Assembly: GCA_046546235.1 (NCBI GenBank)
Contig: JBKGYG010000021.1
Coordinates: forward strand, 1-25,394
Direction of reading: 5' to 3'
Origin: JBKGYG01 sp046546235
GTDB lineage: Bacteria > Bacillota > Clostridia > Lachnospirales > DSM-24629
DNA length: 25,394 nt
The notes beneath the pieces are model-generated. The model was not told where the DNA came from. It worked only from the letters and a program-made list of their open reading frames with translations, and did not search any database. A program made the translations under genes and the position numbers. Positions within the stretch are counted from its first letter, which is position 1. Every line of letters starts with the position of its first letter. Below, in pieces: positions 17,913 to 25,275 of this stretch.

Positions 17913-17971
17913 TGACTTCTTTTTAATAGATGACCTAAAAGTCAAACAAAATTTAAGGAGGATGTAGTAAA

Positions 17972-19054
17972 ATGAAAAAAATTATATCTATGTTACTACT
18001 AATTACTTTGTTGGGGACACTTGTTGTAGGATGTGCAAAATCATCTGATGATGATTCTGCTACAAACACTCAAAATGGAAACCAAAGTGAAACACAAAGT
18101 GAAACACAAGAAGATAACAACACAGAAAAGAAATTTGCACTTATTGTTAAAAACACAGGAAACCCATACAATGAGAAACAAATTGAAGGTTTTGAAAATG
18201 CAATTGATGAAATTGGCGGAGAAGCAATTATTAAAGCTCCAGACCAACCAACTGCAGAAGCTCAAATACAAATGATTAATGAATTGATTATTCAAGAAGT
18301 AGATGTTATTGCAATAGCAGGGAATGATCCAGATGCGTTACAACCTGCATTACAAGAAGCAATGAATGCTGGTATTAAAGTATTATCATTAGACTCAGCT
18401 GTAAATGCAGATAGTCGTATGGTACACGTTAATCAAGCAGATCCAGAAAGAATTGGTCGTGTTCAAGTACAAGCTATTAGTGAAATGATTGGTGGAGAAG
18501 GTGAAATCGCTATACTTTCAGCAACTTCACAAGCAACTAATCAAAACGCTTGGATTGAATGGATGGAAACTGAATTAGAAAAATCAGAGTATGATGATAT
18601 TGAACTTGTTAAAGTAGCTTATGGTGATGACTTAAGAGATAAGAGTGTTTCAGAAACAGAAGCTTTACTTCAATCTTACCCAGACTTAAAAGGTATTATT
18701 TCTCCAACTACAGTTGGGATAGCTGCAGCTGGTAAAGTTCTTACTGACAAAGGATTAAAAGGTGAAGTTGAATTAACTGGTCTAGGATTACCTTCTGAAA
18801 TGGCTGATTATATTGAAAGTGGAGTGAGCCAATGGATGTACTTATGGAATCCAATTGATGTTGGTTATCTTTCAGGATATTCAGCTAACGCATTAGTTGA
18901 AGGTACAATTACTGGTGAGGCAGGGGAAACTTTCGAAGCTGGTGATTTAGGTGAAAAAGAAGTAGTTCAAGTAGGCGATGGTACAGAAATTATGTTAGGC
19001 GACCCATTTGAATTTAATGCAGAGAATATTGGAGAATGGAAAGAAGTATACTAG
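17972..19054 (+). CDS. Sugar ABC transporter substrate-binding lipoprotein (RhaS/LsrB-like, transporter 2)
   Basis: The 360-residue binding protein has a lysine-led signal peptide and a lipobox VVGC with Cys21, then a polar, threonine/glutamine-rich linker (residues 22-50) with a tandem SETQSETQ encoded by a 12-bp repeat. The ligand domain starts at KKFALIVKNTGNPYN and carries SQATNQNAWIEWM and MYLWNPIDVGYLSGY, as in rhamnose/AI-2 binding proteins. It resembles the transporter 1 protein motif for motif, so the two are paralogues. AAGGAGGA lies nine bases before ATG 17972. It is the last gene of the operon, as is common where extra binding protein is made. Confidence 0.92.
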   Translation: MKKIISMLLLITLLGTLVVGCAKSSDDDSATNTQNGNQSETQSETQEDNNTEKKFALIVKNTGNPYNEKQIEGFENAIDEIGGEAIIKAPDQPTAEAQIQMINELIIQEVDVIAIAGNDPDALQPALQEAMNAGIKVLSLDSAVNADSRMVHVNQADPERIGRVQVQAISEMIGGEGEIAILSATSQATNQNAWIEWMETELEKSEYDDIELVKVAYGDDLRDKSVSETEALLQSYPDLKGIISPTTVGIAAAGKVLTDKGLKGEVELTGLGLPSEMADYIESGVSQWMYLWNPIDVGYLSGYSANALVEGTITGEAGETFEAGDLGEKEVVQVGDGTEIMLGDPFEFNAENIGEWKEVY

Positions 19055-19074
19055 AAAAAAACATGTAATAGATA

Positions 19075-19123
19075 ATTAATGGAAAATCTTAAACTCTCCC
19101 TTTTTTATAATATTTCCATTAAT
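19075..19123 (+). other. Hairpin in the 3' end of the transporter 2 message
   Basis: ATTAATGGAAA (19075-19085) pairs perfectly with TTTCCATTAAT (19113-19123) across a 27-base pyrimidine-rich loop. No T-run follows. Such hairpins after a binding-protein gene often protect the mRNA end; that role is inferred. Confidence 0.4.
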
Positions 19124-19179
19124 CAACTCGAGATAGTAAGAATTACACTTAGAAAGAAATACTATCCTTCTCATAATAA

Positions 19180-19216
19180 AGGGCTTTATCTATAGAACGG
19201 TAAAGCCCTATTTTTT
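19180..19216 (+). terminator. Rho-independent terminator of transporter operon 2
   Basis: A perfect 9-bp GC-containing stem, AGGGCTTTA (19180-19188) with TAAAGCCCT (19201-19209), has a 12-base loop and is followed by A and six Ts (19211-19216). It separates transport from the aldolase-pdu operon. Confidence 0.88.
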
Positions 19217-19224
19217 CTTTATTA

Positions 19225-19264
19225 GCAAAGCCCATTTTTCAGGTGATTGGTATTTAGGACATAT
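19225..19264 (+). repeat. Copy 1 of an element duplicated at 25276-25316
   Basis: The segment 19246-19264 (ATTGGTATTTAGGACATAT) matches 25298-25316 at 16 of 19 positions, and the flank GCAAAGCCC resembles GGAAAGTCC there, with one single-base length difference between. It lies about 30 bp upstream of the -35 of the aldolase-pdu promoter, a position suited to an activator site. Confidence 0.5.
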
Positions 19265-19295
19265 TTTAAAAGCAACAAAAAACAACAATACAATG

Positions 19296-19327
19296 TTGAC
19301 AAATGTGGTATTTGGTGTTACTATAAT
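19296..19327 (+). promoter_or_regulatory. Promoter of the aldolase-pdu operon
   Basis: A consensus TTGACA (19296-19301) is followed by TACTAT (19319-19324) at 17 bases, or by a perfect TATAAT (19322-19327) at an over-long 20 bases. The mis-spaced perfect -10 suggests either weak basal activity or help from an activator. Confidence 0.6.
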
Positions 19328-19398
19328 CATATAATAAAGATAAAGCCACAAAAATAGTATTTTATAGTTATAATTGCTTAAGAAACAAAGAGGAAAAC

Positions 19399-19424
19399 TA
19401 GTGATTTTAAAAATTAAATCACTA
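19399..19424 (+). other. Leader hairpin before the aldolase gene
   Basis: TAGTGATTT (19399-19407) pairs perfectly with AAATCACTA (19416-19424) around an 8-base A-rich loop. It lies 17 bases before the TGGAGG binding site, so it probably stabilises the 5' end of the message or modulates initiation. Confidence 0.4.
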
Positions 19425-19453
19425 TAAATATGATTATAGATGGAGGATATGAT

Positions 19454-20248
19454 ATGACAAACGAATTTGAAGTAAAGAAACAGATGTGTGAGATTGGTAA
19501 AAGAATTTATCAACGAGATATGGTAGCAGCTAATGATGGTAATTTTTCAGTTAAGATTAATGAAAACACATTTTTATGTACACCAACAGGCGTATCAAAA
19601 GGTTTTATGACTCCTGATATGATATGTAAAGTAGATGAAAATGGTGATTTGAAACAAGCTAATGGTAAATGGAAACCATCATCAGAAATTAAAATGCATA
19701 TGAGAATTTATAAAGAAAGACCAGATGTAAATGCAGTAGTACATGCTCATCCTCAATATGCAACAGCTTATGCTATAGCTGGAATTCCTTTAACAGAAAA
19801 GATTATGCCAGAAGCAGTTATTTTCTTAGGAGAAGTTCCTATTGCAAGTTATGGTCTTCCATCAACAATGGAGATTCCAGATGCAGTAGAACCATACTTA
19901 AGTTGTTATGATGCAGTGCTTCTTGAAAATCATGGTGCATTATCATGGGGAGAAGATTTAATGAGTGCTTACTTTAAGATGGAAAGTTTAGAATTTTATG
20001 CTTCTCTAGCTTACAAAGCAAAAATGCTTGGTGGTGCTAAAGAATTACCATCTAATGAAGTAGAAAGACTTTATGAATTAAGAAGACAATTTGGAGTTCC
20101 AGGAAAACATCCAGCAGAATGTGATGGAACTACTTGTGAAACTTGTAGAAATAAAAATAAAACGACAACAACAACTAAAGACACTAATGAAATGACACAA
20201 GAACAAATTGAAGAAATTGTTAAGAACGTAATTACTAAATTGAAATAG
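19454..20248 (+). CDS. Class II (FucA-type) deoxysugar-phosphate aldolase with C-terminal targeting helix
   Basis: This zinc aldolase should cleave L-rhamnulose 1-phosphate (and/or L-fuculose 1-phosphate) to DHAP and L-lactaldehyde. The class II aldolase/adducin core covers residues 1-215, with zinc ligands His97 and His99 in VVHAHPQ, His160 in ENHGAL and catalytic Glu78 in SSEIKMH. It looks more like FucA than E. coli RhaD. Beyond the core come a Cys-containing segment, a Lys/Thr linker (232-243) and an amphipathic helix (about 247-264, TQEQIEEIVKNVITKLK). The helix resembles microcompartment encapsulation peptides and the PduD N-terminus encoded downstream. ATG 19454 follows TGGAGG. It is the first gene of the pdu operon. 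Which sugar phosphate it prefers cannot be told. Confidence 0.9.
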   Translation: MTNEFEVKKQMCEIGKRIYQRDMVAANDGNFSVKINENTFLCTPTGVSKGFMTPDMICKVDENGDLKQANGKWKPSSEIKMHMRIYKERPDVNAVVHAHPQYATAYAIAGIPLTEKIMPEAVIFLGEVPIASYGLPSTMEIPDAVEPYLSCYDAVLLENHGALSWGEDLMSAYFKMESLEFYASLAYKAKMLGGAKELPSNEVERLYELRRQFGVPGKHPAECDGTTCETCRNKNKTTTTTKDTNEMTQEQIEEIVKNVITKLK

Positions 20249-20259
20249 AGGTGAGAGAT

Positions 20260-21924
20260 TTGAAACGCTCACGAAGAATGGAAGCTTTGGACAAGCGACC
20301 TGTTAATCAAGATGGATTTATTAACGAGTGGCCAGAAAAAGGCTTTATAGCAATGAAAAGCCCATATGATCCAAAAGCGAGCATAAAAATTGAAAAAAAT
20401 TCTATTATAGAGTTAGATGGTAAAAAAAGAGATGAATTTGATTTTTTAGATGAATTTATTGCTGACCACAGCATTGATATTGATAAAGCTGAAAAAAGTA
20501 TGGCTCTTGATAAAAAAGAAATTGCTAGAATGTTAGTTGATATAAATATAAAAAGACAAGAAGTAATTGATGTTTTTAAGGGATTAACACCAGCAAGAAT
20601 AACTGAGATTATGGACTTGCTTAATGTTGTAGAAATGATGATGGCTATGCAAAAGATGCGTGCTAGATTGTTTCCAGCAAACCAAGCTCATATAACAAAT
20701 GCAAAAGATAATCCAATATTAATAGCAGCAGATGCTGCAGAAGGTGCATTGAGAGGTTTTAGAGAAGAAGAGACTACAGTGGGTATTGCTAGATACGCCC
20801 CTTTGACAGCAATTGGATTGCTAGTCGGAGCACAAATTGGTTCAAAAGGGATTTTAACTCAATGTGCAGTTGAAGAAGCAGTTGAATTACAGTTGGGTAT
20901 GAGAGGATTTACTACATACGCAGAGACTATGTCTGTTTATGGTACTGAATCTGTATTTATGGATGGAGATGACACCCCATACTCAAAGGCATTTTTAGCA
21001 TCTGCTTATGCATCAAGAGGGTTAAAAACTAGATTTACCTCAGGAACTGGTTCGGAAGTTCTAATGGGAAGTGCAGAAGGTAAGTCAATGTTATATCTTG
21101 AGACTAGATGTCTAATGGTTACAAGAGGTGCAGGTGTGCAAGGTATTCAAAATGGTTCCGTTAGTTGTATAGGGGTTACATCATCTGTACCATCTGGAAT
21201 AAGAGCCGTTTTGGCTGAGAACTTAATCGCAGCTTGTTTAGACCTAGAATGTGCATCTTCTAATGACCAAAACTTTAGTCATTCAGATATGCGAAGAACA
21301 GCTAGAACAATGATGCAATTCTTACCAGGAACAGACTTTATATTCTCTGGTTATAGTGGTGTTCCTAATGAAGATAATATGTTTGCTGGCTCCAATTTTG
21401 ACGCAGAAGATTTTGATGATTATAACGTAATGCAAAGAGACTTAAAAGTAGATGGTGGATTAAGACCAGTAAAAGAAGAAGATGTTATAGCAGTTAGAAA
21501 TAGAGCAGCAAAAGCGATGAAAGCAATTATAGAAACATTAGAACTAGGTAAAGTAACAGATGAAGAAATAGAAGCGATTACTTATGCTCACGGTAGTAAA
21601 GATGTTCCTGATAGAGATGTTATTTCAGACTTACAAGCTATCGATCAGATGATGGAAGAAAAGGTTACAGGCATAGATGTTATTAAATCATTACACAAAT
21701 CAGGGTTTACTGAAGAAGCAGAAATGGTACTTAATATGCTTAAACAAAGATTATCAGGAGATTATTTGCAGACTTCTGCAATATTAGACGAATCATTTAA
21801 TGTAATGAGTTCTGTTAATTTTCCTAACACATACACAGGACCAACCACTGGTTACACAATAAGTGAAGAACGATGGGAAGAAATGAAAAAAATACCTCAC
21901 ATTATTAAGCTAGATGAACTGTAA
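20260..21924 (+). CDS. pduC: B12-dependent propanediol dehydratase, large subunit
   Basis: PduC is the catalytic alpha subunit that converts 1,2-propanediol to propionaldehyde by adenosylcobalamin radical chemistry. The protein is 554 residues with the same layout as the Salmonella/Klebsiella enzymes. Residues equivalent to Klebsiella Gln141, His143 and Glu170 are present (about 142, 144 and 171, in NQAHITN and EEETTVG), as are ECASSNDQNFSHSDMRR and YSGVPNEDNMFAGSN. I place the start at TTG 20260: the GAGGTGA site (20248-20254) lies five bases before it, and the protein then begins like known PduC. An in-frame GTG at 20251 is inside that site. The close relative glycerol dehydratase cannot be fully excluded. 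Confidence 0.96.
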   Translation: MKRSRRMEALDKRPVNQDGFINEWPEKGFIAMKSPYDPKASIKIEKNSIIELDGKKRDEFDFLDEFIADHSIDIDKAEKSMALDKKEIARMLVDINIKRQEVIDVFKGLTPARITEIMDLLNVVEMMMAMQKMRARLFPANQAHITNAKDNPILIAADAAEGALRGFREEETTVGIARYAPLTAIGLLVGAQIGSKGILTQCAVEEAVELQLGMRGFTTYAETMSVYGTESVFMDGDDTPYSKAFLASAYASRGLKTRFTSGTGSEVLMGSAEGKSMLYLETRCLMVTRGAGVQGIQNGSVSCIGVTSSVPSGIRAVLAENLIAACLDLECASSNDQNFSHSDMRRTARTMMQFLPGTDFIFSGYSGVPNEDNMFAGSNFDAEDFDDYNVMQRDLKVDGGLRPVKEEDVIAVRNRAAKAMKAIIETLELGKVTDEEIEAITYAHGSKDVPDRDVISDLQAIDQMMEEKVTGIDVIKSLHKSGFTEEAEMVLNMLKQRLSGDYLQTSAILDESFNVMSSVNFPNTYTGPTTGYTISEERWEEMKKIPHIIKLDEL

Positions 21925-21938
21925 GGAGGTGCTTGATT

Positions 21939-22598
21939 TTGGCAAAAGAATATGATATAGATACGATTGTTTCAGCAGTTAAAGATATACTTAAACAAAT
22001 GGAAACAAGTAAAAAAACCTCCACAAAAGAATTTAATAAAGATGAAGTTGGTTACCGTGAAGGAATTGTAAAAGAGATTGGTTCAGTAAAGAAAAGTTCA
22101 GATGTAAGAGAAGTTGGTATTGCAATAGGTCCAGCTTATGGCTTATATATGGAAAAAACAATTAATGGATTAGATCATAAATCAGTTCTTAAAGAAATAA
22201 TGGCTGGCATTGAAGAAGAAGGAATGATTCCAAGAATAGTTCGAGGAATAAGAACATCTGATGTAGCCTTTATAGCTAATGATGTAGCAAAACTAGTTGG
22301 TTCTGGTATAGCTATAGGCTTGCAGTCAAAAGGGACAGCAGTAATTCATCAAAAAGATTTATACCCATTAACCAATCTTGAGTTATTTCCTCAAGCTCCT
22401 GTTCTTACTTTAGACTTATATAGAGCTATTGGTAAAAATGCAGCTAAATATGCAAAAGGCGAACAAGTAAGACCTATTAAGGTTATTAATGATATAAGTT
22501 CTAGACCAAAGTACCAAGTAAAAGCAGCATTAATGCATACGAAGGAAACAGAGTACGTTATAAAAAGAGGTCAGTACATTGAGATTACGTTACCGTGA
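21939..22598 (+). CDS. pduD: Propanediol dehydratase, medium subunit, with N-terminal targeting helix
   Basis: PduD is the beta subunit that binds cobalamin together with PduC. The 219-residue protein begins with an amphipathic helix (MAKEYDIDTIVSAVKDILK, residues 1-19) and a polar linker (about 20-50). This is the arrangement that targets Salmonella PduD to its microcompartment. The core has IAIGPAYGLYMEKTI, LKEIMAGIEEEG (84-95), GIAIGLQSKGTAVIHQ and LELFPQAPVLTL. I start it at TTG 21939, nine bases after AAGGAGG; the TTG at 21933 is too close to that site. The 84-95 segment is nearly identical to residues 20-31 of PduH here, in line with the known structural mimicry of this subunit by the reactivase small subunit. 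Confidence 0.95.
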   Translation: MAKEYDIDTIVSAVKDILKQMETSKKTSTKEFNKDEVGYREGIVKEIGSVKKSSDVREVGIAIGPAYGLYMEKTINGLDHKSVLKEIMAGIEEEGMIPRIVRGIRTSDVAFIANDVAKLVGSGIAIGLQSKGTAVIHQKDLYPLTNLELFPQAPVLTLDLYRAIGKNAAKYAKGEQVRPIKVINDISSRPKYQVKAALMHTKETEYVIKRGQYIEITLP

Positions 22599-22607
22599 TA
22601 GAATTGA

Positions 22608-22678
22608 AATCTTATATATAAGTTTTACGCAGACCAATCCTTTAGTAGTAAGGTAAGTAAAATTTACTATATAAGATT
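22608..22678 (+). ncRNA. Long nested hairpin in the pduD-pduE gap
   Basis: The outer arm 22608-22618 (AATCTTATATA) pairs perfectly with 22668-22678. The helix continues inward, 22619-22628 (TAAGTTTTAC) pairing with 22657-22666 with one G-U pair and a single bulged C at 22667. That makes about 21 bp in all. Inside, CCTT (22639-22642) pairs with AAGG (22650-22653) around a TAGTAGT loop. No T-run follows, so it is not a normal terminator. The 118-bp gap is unusual between subunits of one enzyme. It may set relative subunit levels, direct mRNA processing, or be a regulatory RNA. Confidence 0.55.
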
Positions 22679-22716
22679 GAATGAAACTAGAAATATATTT
22701 TTCATAGGAGGTAACT

Positions 22717-23118
22717 ATGGAATTATACCCATTAAAAGAAAAACAATCACATATAATCAAGAGCAAAAGTGGAAAAAAACTTGATGATATAAATATAAAA
22801 GCAATTATGGCAGATGAGATTAATGCAGATGATATAAAAATATCAAAAGAAGTATTAATACTTCAAGCTGAGGTTGCAAGACAAGCTGGAAAAATACAAT
22901 TAGCAAAGAACTTTATCAGGTCTGCTGAACTAATAGAGATACCTGACGACGAAATACTTCAAATGTATAATATGTTAAGACCTTATAGATCAACGGAAGC
23001 AGAACTAAAAGACTTAAGTGATAAATTAAGAAATACCTATAAAGCTAGTATGTGTGCAGATTTTGTTCTAGAAACCCTAAGAGTTTATATAAAACGTGAT
23101 TTATTAAAGACTAATTAA
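22717..23118 (+). CDS. pduE: Propanediol dehydratase, small subunit, short form
   Basis: PduE is the gamma subunit of the diol dehydratase. The 133-residue protein aligns from its first residues with the core of known PduE (YPLKEKQ, GKKLDDI, IPDDEILQMYNMLRPYRST near residues 75-93). It lacks the roughly 40-residue N-terminal extension with a targeting helix found in Salmonella PduE, and so has the length of glycerol dehydratase small subunits. The start is ATG 22717 after an excellent AGGAGG; an in-frame TAG about five codons upstream rules out a longer product. It is separated from pduD by 118 bp but follows it in the same direction. Confidence 0.94.
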   Translation: MELYPLKEKQSHIIKSKSGKKLDDINIKAIMADEINADDIKISKEVLILQAEVARQAGKIQLAKNFIRSAELIEIPDDEILQMYNMLRPYRSTEAELKDLSDKLRNTYKASMCADFVLETLRVYIKRDLLKTN

Positions 23119-23134
23119 AGTAAGTGGTGAAGTC

Positions 23135-24949
23135 ATGATTATAGCAGGTGTAGATGTTGGTAATTCAACAACAGAAGTCTGTATAGGAAAACTAAATAAA
23201 AATGGTACTTTAGATTTTCTGTCAGAAGGATCAATTGACACAACAGGTACAAAAGGGACTAGTAAAAATGTTAAAGGTATAAAACAAGCTTTAGTTTTAG
23301 CCCTTAATTCAATCAATAAGGATTTTGATTATTTGGATCTAATTCGAATAAATGAAGCAGCACCAGTTATTGGTGATACAGCAATGGAAACAATAACTGA
23401 AACAATTATTTCAGACTCTACAATGATTGGACATAACCCTGATACACCAGCCGGAGAAGGAATAGCAATAGGTTATACGATACCCATAGAAAATCTTAAT
23501 GCAGTTAAGAAACAAGAACCTTTAATTGTAATTGTTAATAAAAATTATGATTACGAAAAAATAGCCAATATTTTAAATGCAACTGGTATAAATATAGCAG
23601 GGGTAATTCTTCAAAAGGATGAAGCTGTACTAGTTTATAACCGTTTAAATAAAAAAATACCAATTATTGATGAAGTTAAAAGGATAGAAGAAATTCCTAG
23701 TGGTAAATTTGCAGCTATTGAAGTTGCAGGCAAAGGACAGAGTGTTAAAACTCTTTCTAACCCCTATGGTATAGCAAAATATTTTGATTTGAACTCTGAT
23801 GAAACAAGACAGGTAATTCCAGTTGCTAAAAGTTTAATTGGGAAAAAATCAGCGGTAGTTATAAAAACTATTCGTGGTGGAGTAAAAGAGAAAACACTAA
23901 AGGCTGGTACCTTGACAATCAAAGGAAATAAAGAGCATCAAGCTTCTATTGATATTGATAATGGAGCTGATGCAATTATGAACAAAGTTAATGAATTTCA
24001 AGAGGTTAAAGATGTTAAAGGGGAAAAGGGAACTTATATCGGTGATATGCTATCAAGAATGAAAGAGAGTTTACAATCTCTTTCAGAAGAAGTAGAAACA
24101 CTGAATATAAAAGATATCTTGGCTATTGATACATTTGTACCAGTTAATGTAAAAGGTGCACTAGCTGGAGAGGTAGCTATGGAAAAAGCAGTAGCAATAG
24201 CTGCCATGGTAAAAGCTAATAAGTTACCAATGAATAGATTAGCGGAATTATTAGAACAGCAGTTGAAGATCCCTGTAAAAGTGGCTGGTGTAGAAGCAGT
24301 TATGGCTGCAATTGGTGCATTAACTACTAAAGGTTCAAAATTGCCCCTAGCTATATTAGATTTAGGGGGAGGCTCAACTGATGCAGCAGTGTTATTTGAA
24401 GATGGCAAGGTAATTTCTACTCATTTAGCTGGAGCAGGTGCATTTATTACTATGATGATAAATGAAGAGCTTTGTTTGAATAATAAAAATGTAGCTGAAT
24501 TAATTAAGAGATACCCTTTAGCTAAAGTGAATTCTTTATATCATATGACAATGGAAAATGGAGAAGTGATTTTCTTTAAAGAACCTCTTAATCCAAAACT
24601 ATATGCAAGAGTTGTTATAGTGAAAGAAGATGAATATATTCCAATTATGACTAATTTAACGCTAGAGAAAATAGTTTCTGTAAGAAAAGATATTAAGAAA
24701 AAAGTGTTTGTTACTAATGCCATAAGAGCTTTAAAACAAGTAGCTAACAATCATAATATCAAAAGCATACCTAATGTAGCATTAGTAGGTGGTTCTGCAT
24801 TGGATTTAGAAATTCCAGAGTTAATACAACAAGAATTATCTAACTATAATATTGTTGCGGGTAGAGCTGATGTTAGAAGTAAGATGGGTCCTAGAAATGC
24901 AGTTGCAACTGGATTGGTAATGAGTTATATAAGTGAGGTTAAACTATGA
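23135..24949 (+). CDS. pduG: Diol dehydratase reactivase, large subunit
   Basis: PduG (DdrA) is the ATP-dependent chaperone-like factor that expels damaged cobalamin from inactivated dehydratase. The 604-residue length is usual. It shows the actin/Hsp70-like nucleotide fold: MIIAGVDVGNSTTEVCIG at the N-terminus, DLGGGSTDAAV near residues 408-418, and GGSALDLEIPELI near residue 550. The conserved DTPAGEGIAIGYT segment is also present. It acts as a complex with PduH, encoded by the next gene, whose start overlaps its stop (ATGA). ATG 23135 lies 16 bases after pduE. Confidence 0.96.
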   Translation: MIIAGVDVGNSTTEVCIGKLNKNGTLDFLSEGSIDTTGTKGTSKNVKGIKQALVLALNSINKDFDYLDLIRINEAAPVIGDTAMETITETIISDSTMIGHNPDTPAGEGIAIGYTIPIENLNAVKKQEPLIVIVNKNYDYEKIANILNATGINIAGVILQKDEAVLVYNRLNKKIPIIDEVKRIEEIPSGKFAAIEVAGKGQSVKTLSNPYGIAKYFDLNSDETRQVIPVAKSLIGKKSAVVIKTIRGGVKEKTLKAGTLTIKGNKEHQASIDIDNGADAIMNKVNEFQEVKDVKGEKGTYIGDMLSRMKESLQSLSEEVETLNIKDILAIDTFVPVNVKGALAGEVAMEKAVAIAAMVKANKLPMNRLAELLEQQLKIPVKVAGVEAVMAAIGALTTKGSKLPLAILDLGGGSTDAAVLFEDGKVISTHLAGAGAFITMMINEELCLNNKNVAELIKRYPLAKVNSLYHMTMENGEVIFFKEPLNPKLYARVVIVKEDEYIPIMTNLTLEKIVSVRKDIKKKVFVTNAIRALKQVANNHNIKSIPNVALVGGSALDLEIPELIQQELSNYNIVAGRADVRSKMGPRNAVATGLVMSYISEVKL

Positions 24950-25272
24950 AACACCCTAGACCTAGTATATATATATATACCTATTTAGAAGACAATATTA
25001 TATTGAAAGAAATAATAGCAGGGATAGAAGAAGAAGGAGTATTATTTGATAGGGAATCAGTAAATAACAATATTTCATCTGAAGATTTAGCTAGTCAAGC
25101 AGCAAAAAAATCAATATTAGGTATTGGAATAGGTATAAAAAAGCAAGAAATTAAAGTGTCTATAAATGAACAAGTAAAATATGGTTTAGTTGACTTTAAA
25201 ACAGACAAGCCAAGAGTAATAGGACAGAATGTGGCTAGATATATAAAACAGCGTCCTTTCTTATTTTATTAA
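24946..25272 (+). CDS. pduH: Diol dehydratase reactivase, small subunit
   Basis: PduH (DdrB) is the small reactivase subunit, 108 residues and full length. Residues 20-31 (LKEIIAGIEEEG) are almost identical to PduD 84-95. The family is known to resemble the dehydratase beta subunit and to swap with it during reactivation. GIGIGIKKQEIKVSI and ARYIKQRPF match the rest of the family. It overlaps pduG by four bases. A run of seven TA dinucleotides (24966-24979) encodes the IYIY segment near the N-terminus. It is the last recognisable gene of the window. Confidence 0.93.
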   Translation: MKHPRPSIYIYTYLEDNIILKEIIAGIEEEGVLFDRESVNNNISSEDLASQAAKKSILGIGIGIKKQEIKVSINEQVKYGLVDFKTDKPRVIGQNVARYIKQRPFLFY

Positions 25273-25275
25273 TGT

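Larger units (their letters stand above)
19055..19453 (+). other. 399-bp intergenic region before the aldolase-pdu operon
   Basis: There is no gene here. In order it holds a long-loop hairpin (19075-19085 with 19113-19123), a strong terminator (19180-19216), and an element resembling one at the window end (19225-19264). A promoter with TTGACA at 19296 comes next, followed by a leader hairpin (19399-19407 with 19416-19424) about 17 bases before the aldolase ribosome binding site. Confidence 0.7.

Noticed and set aside
18033..18275. 80-residue plus-strand open frame overlapping the transporter 2 binding-protein gene
   Set aside because: It is an alternate frame of the low-complexity linker and N-terminal domain, with no ribosome binding site and a biased Lys/Gln/Leu composition.
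24034..24408. 124-residue minus-strand open frame inside pduG
   Set aside because: It is a shadow of the Ala/Gly-rich pduG frame, with no binding site and no resemblance to a known family.
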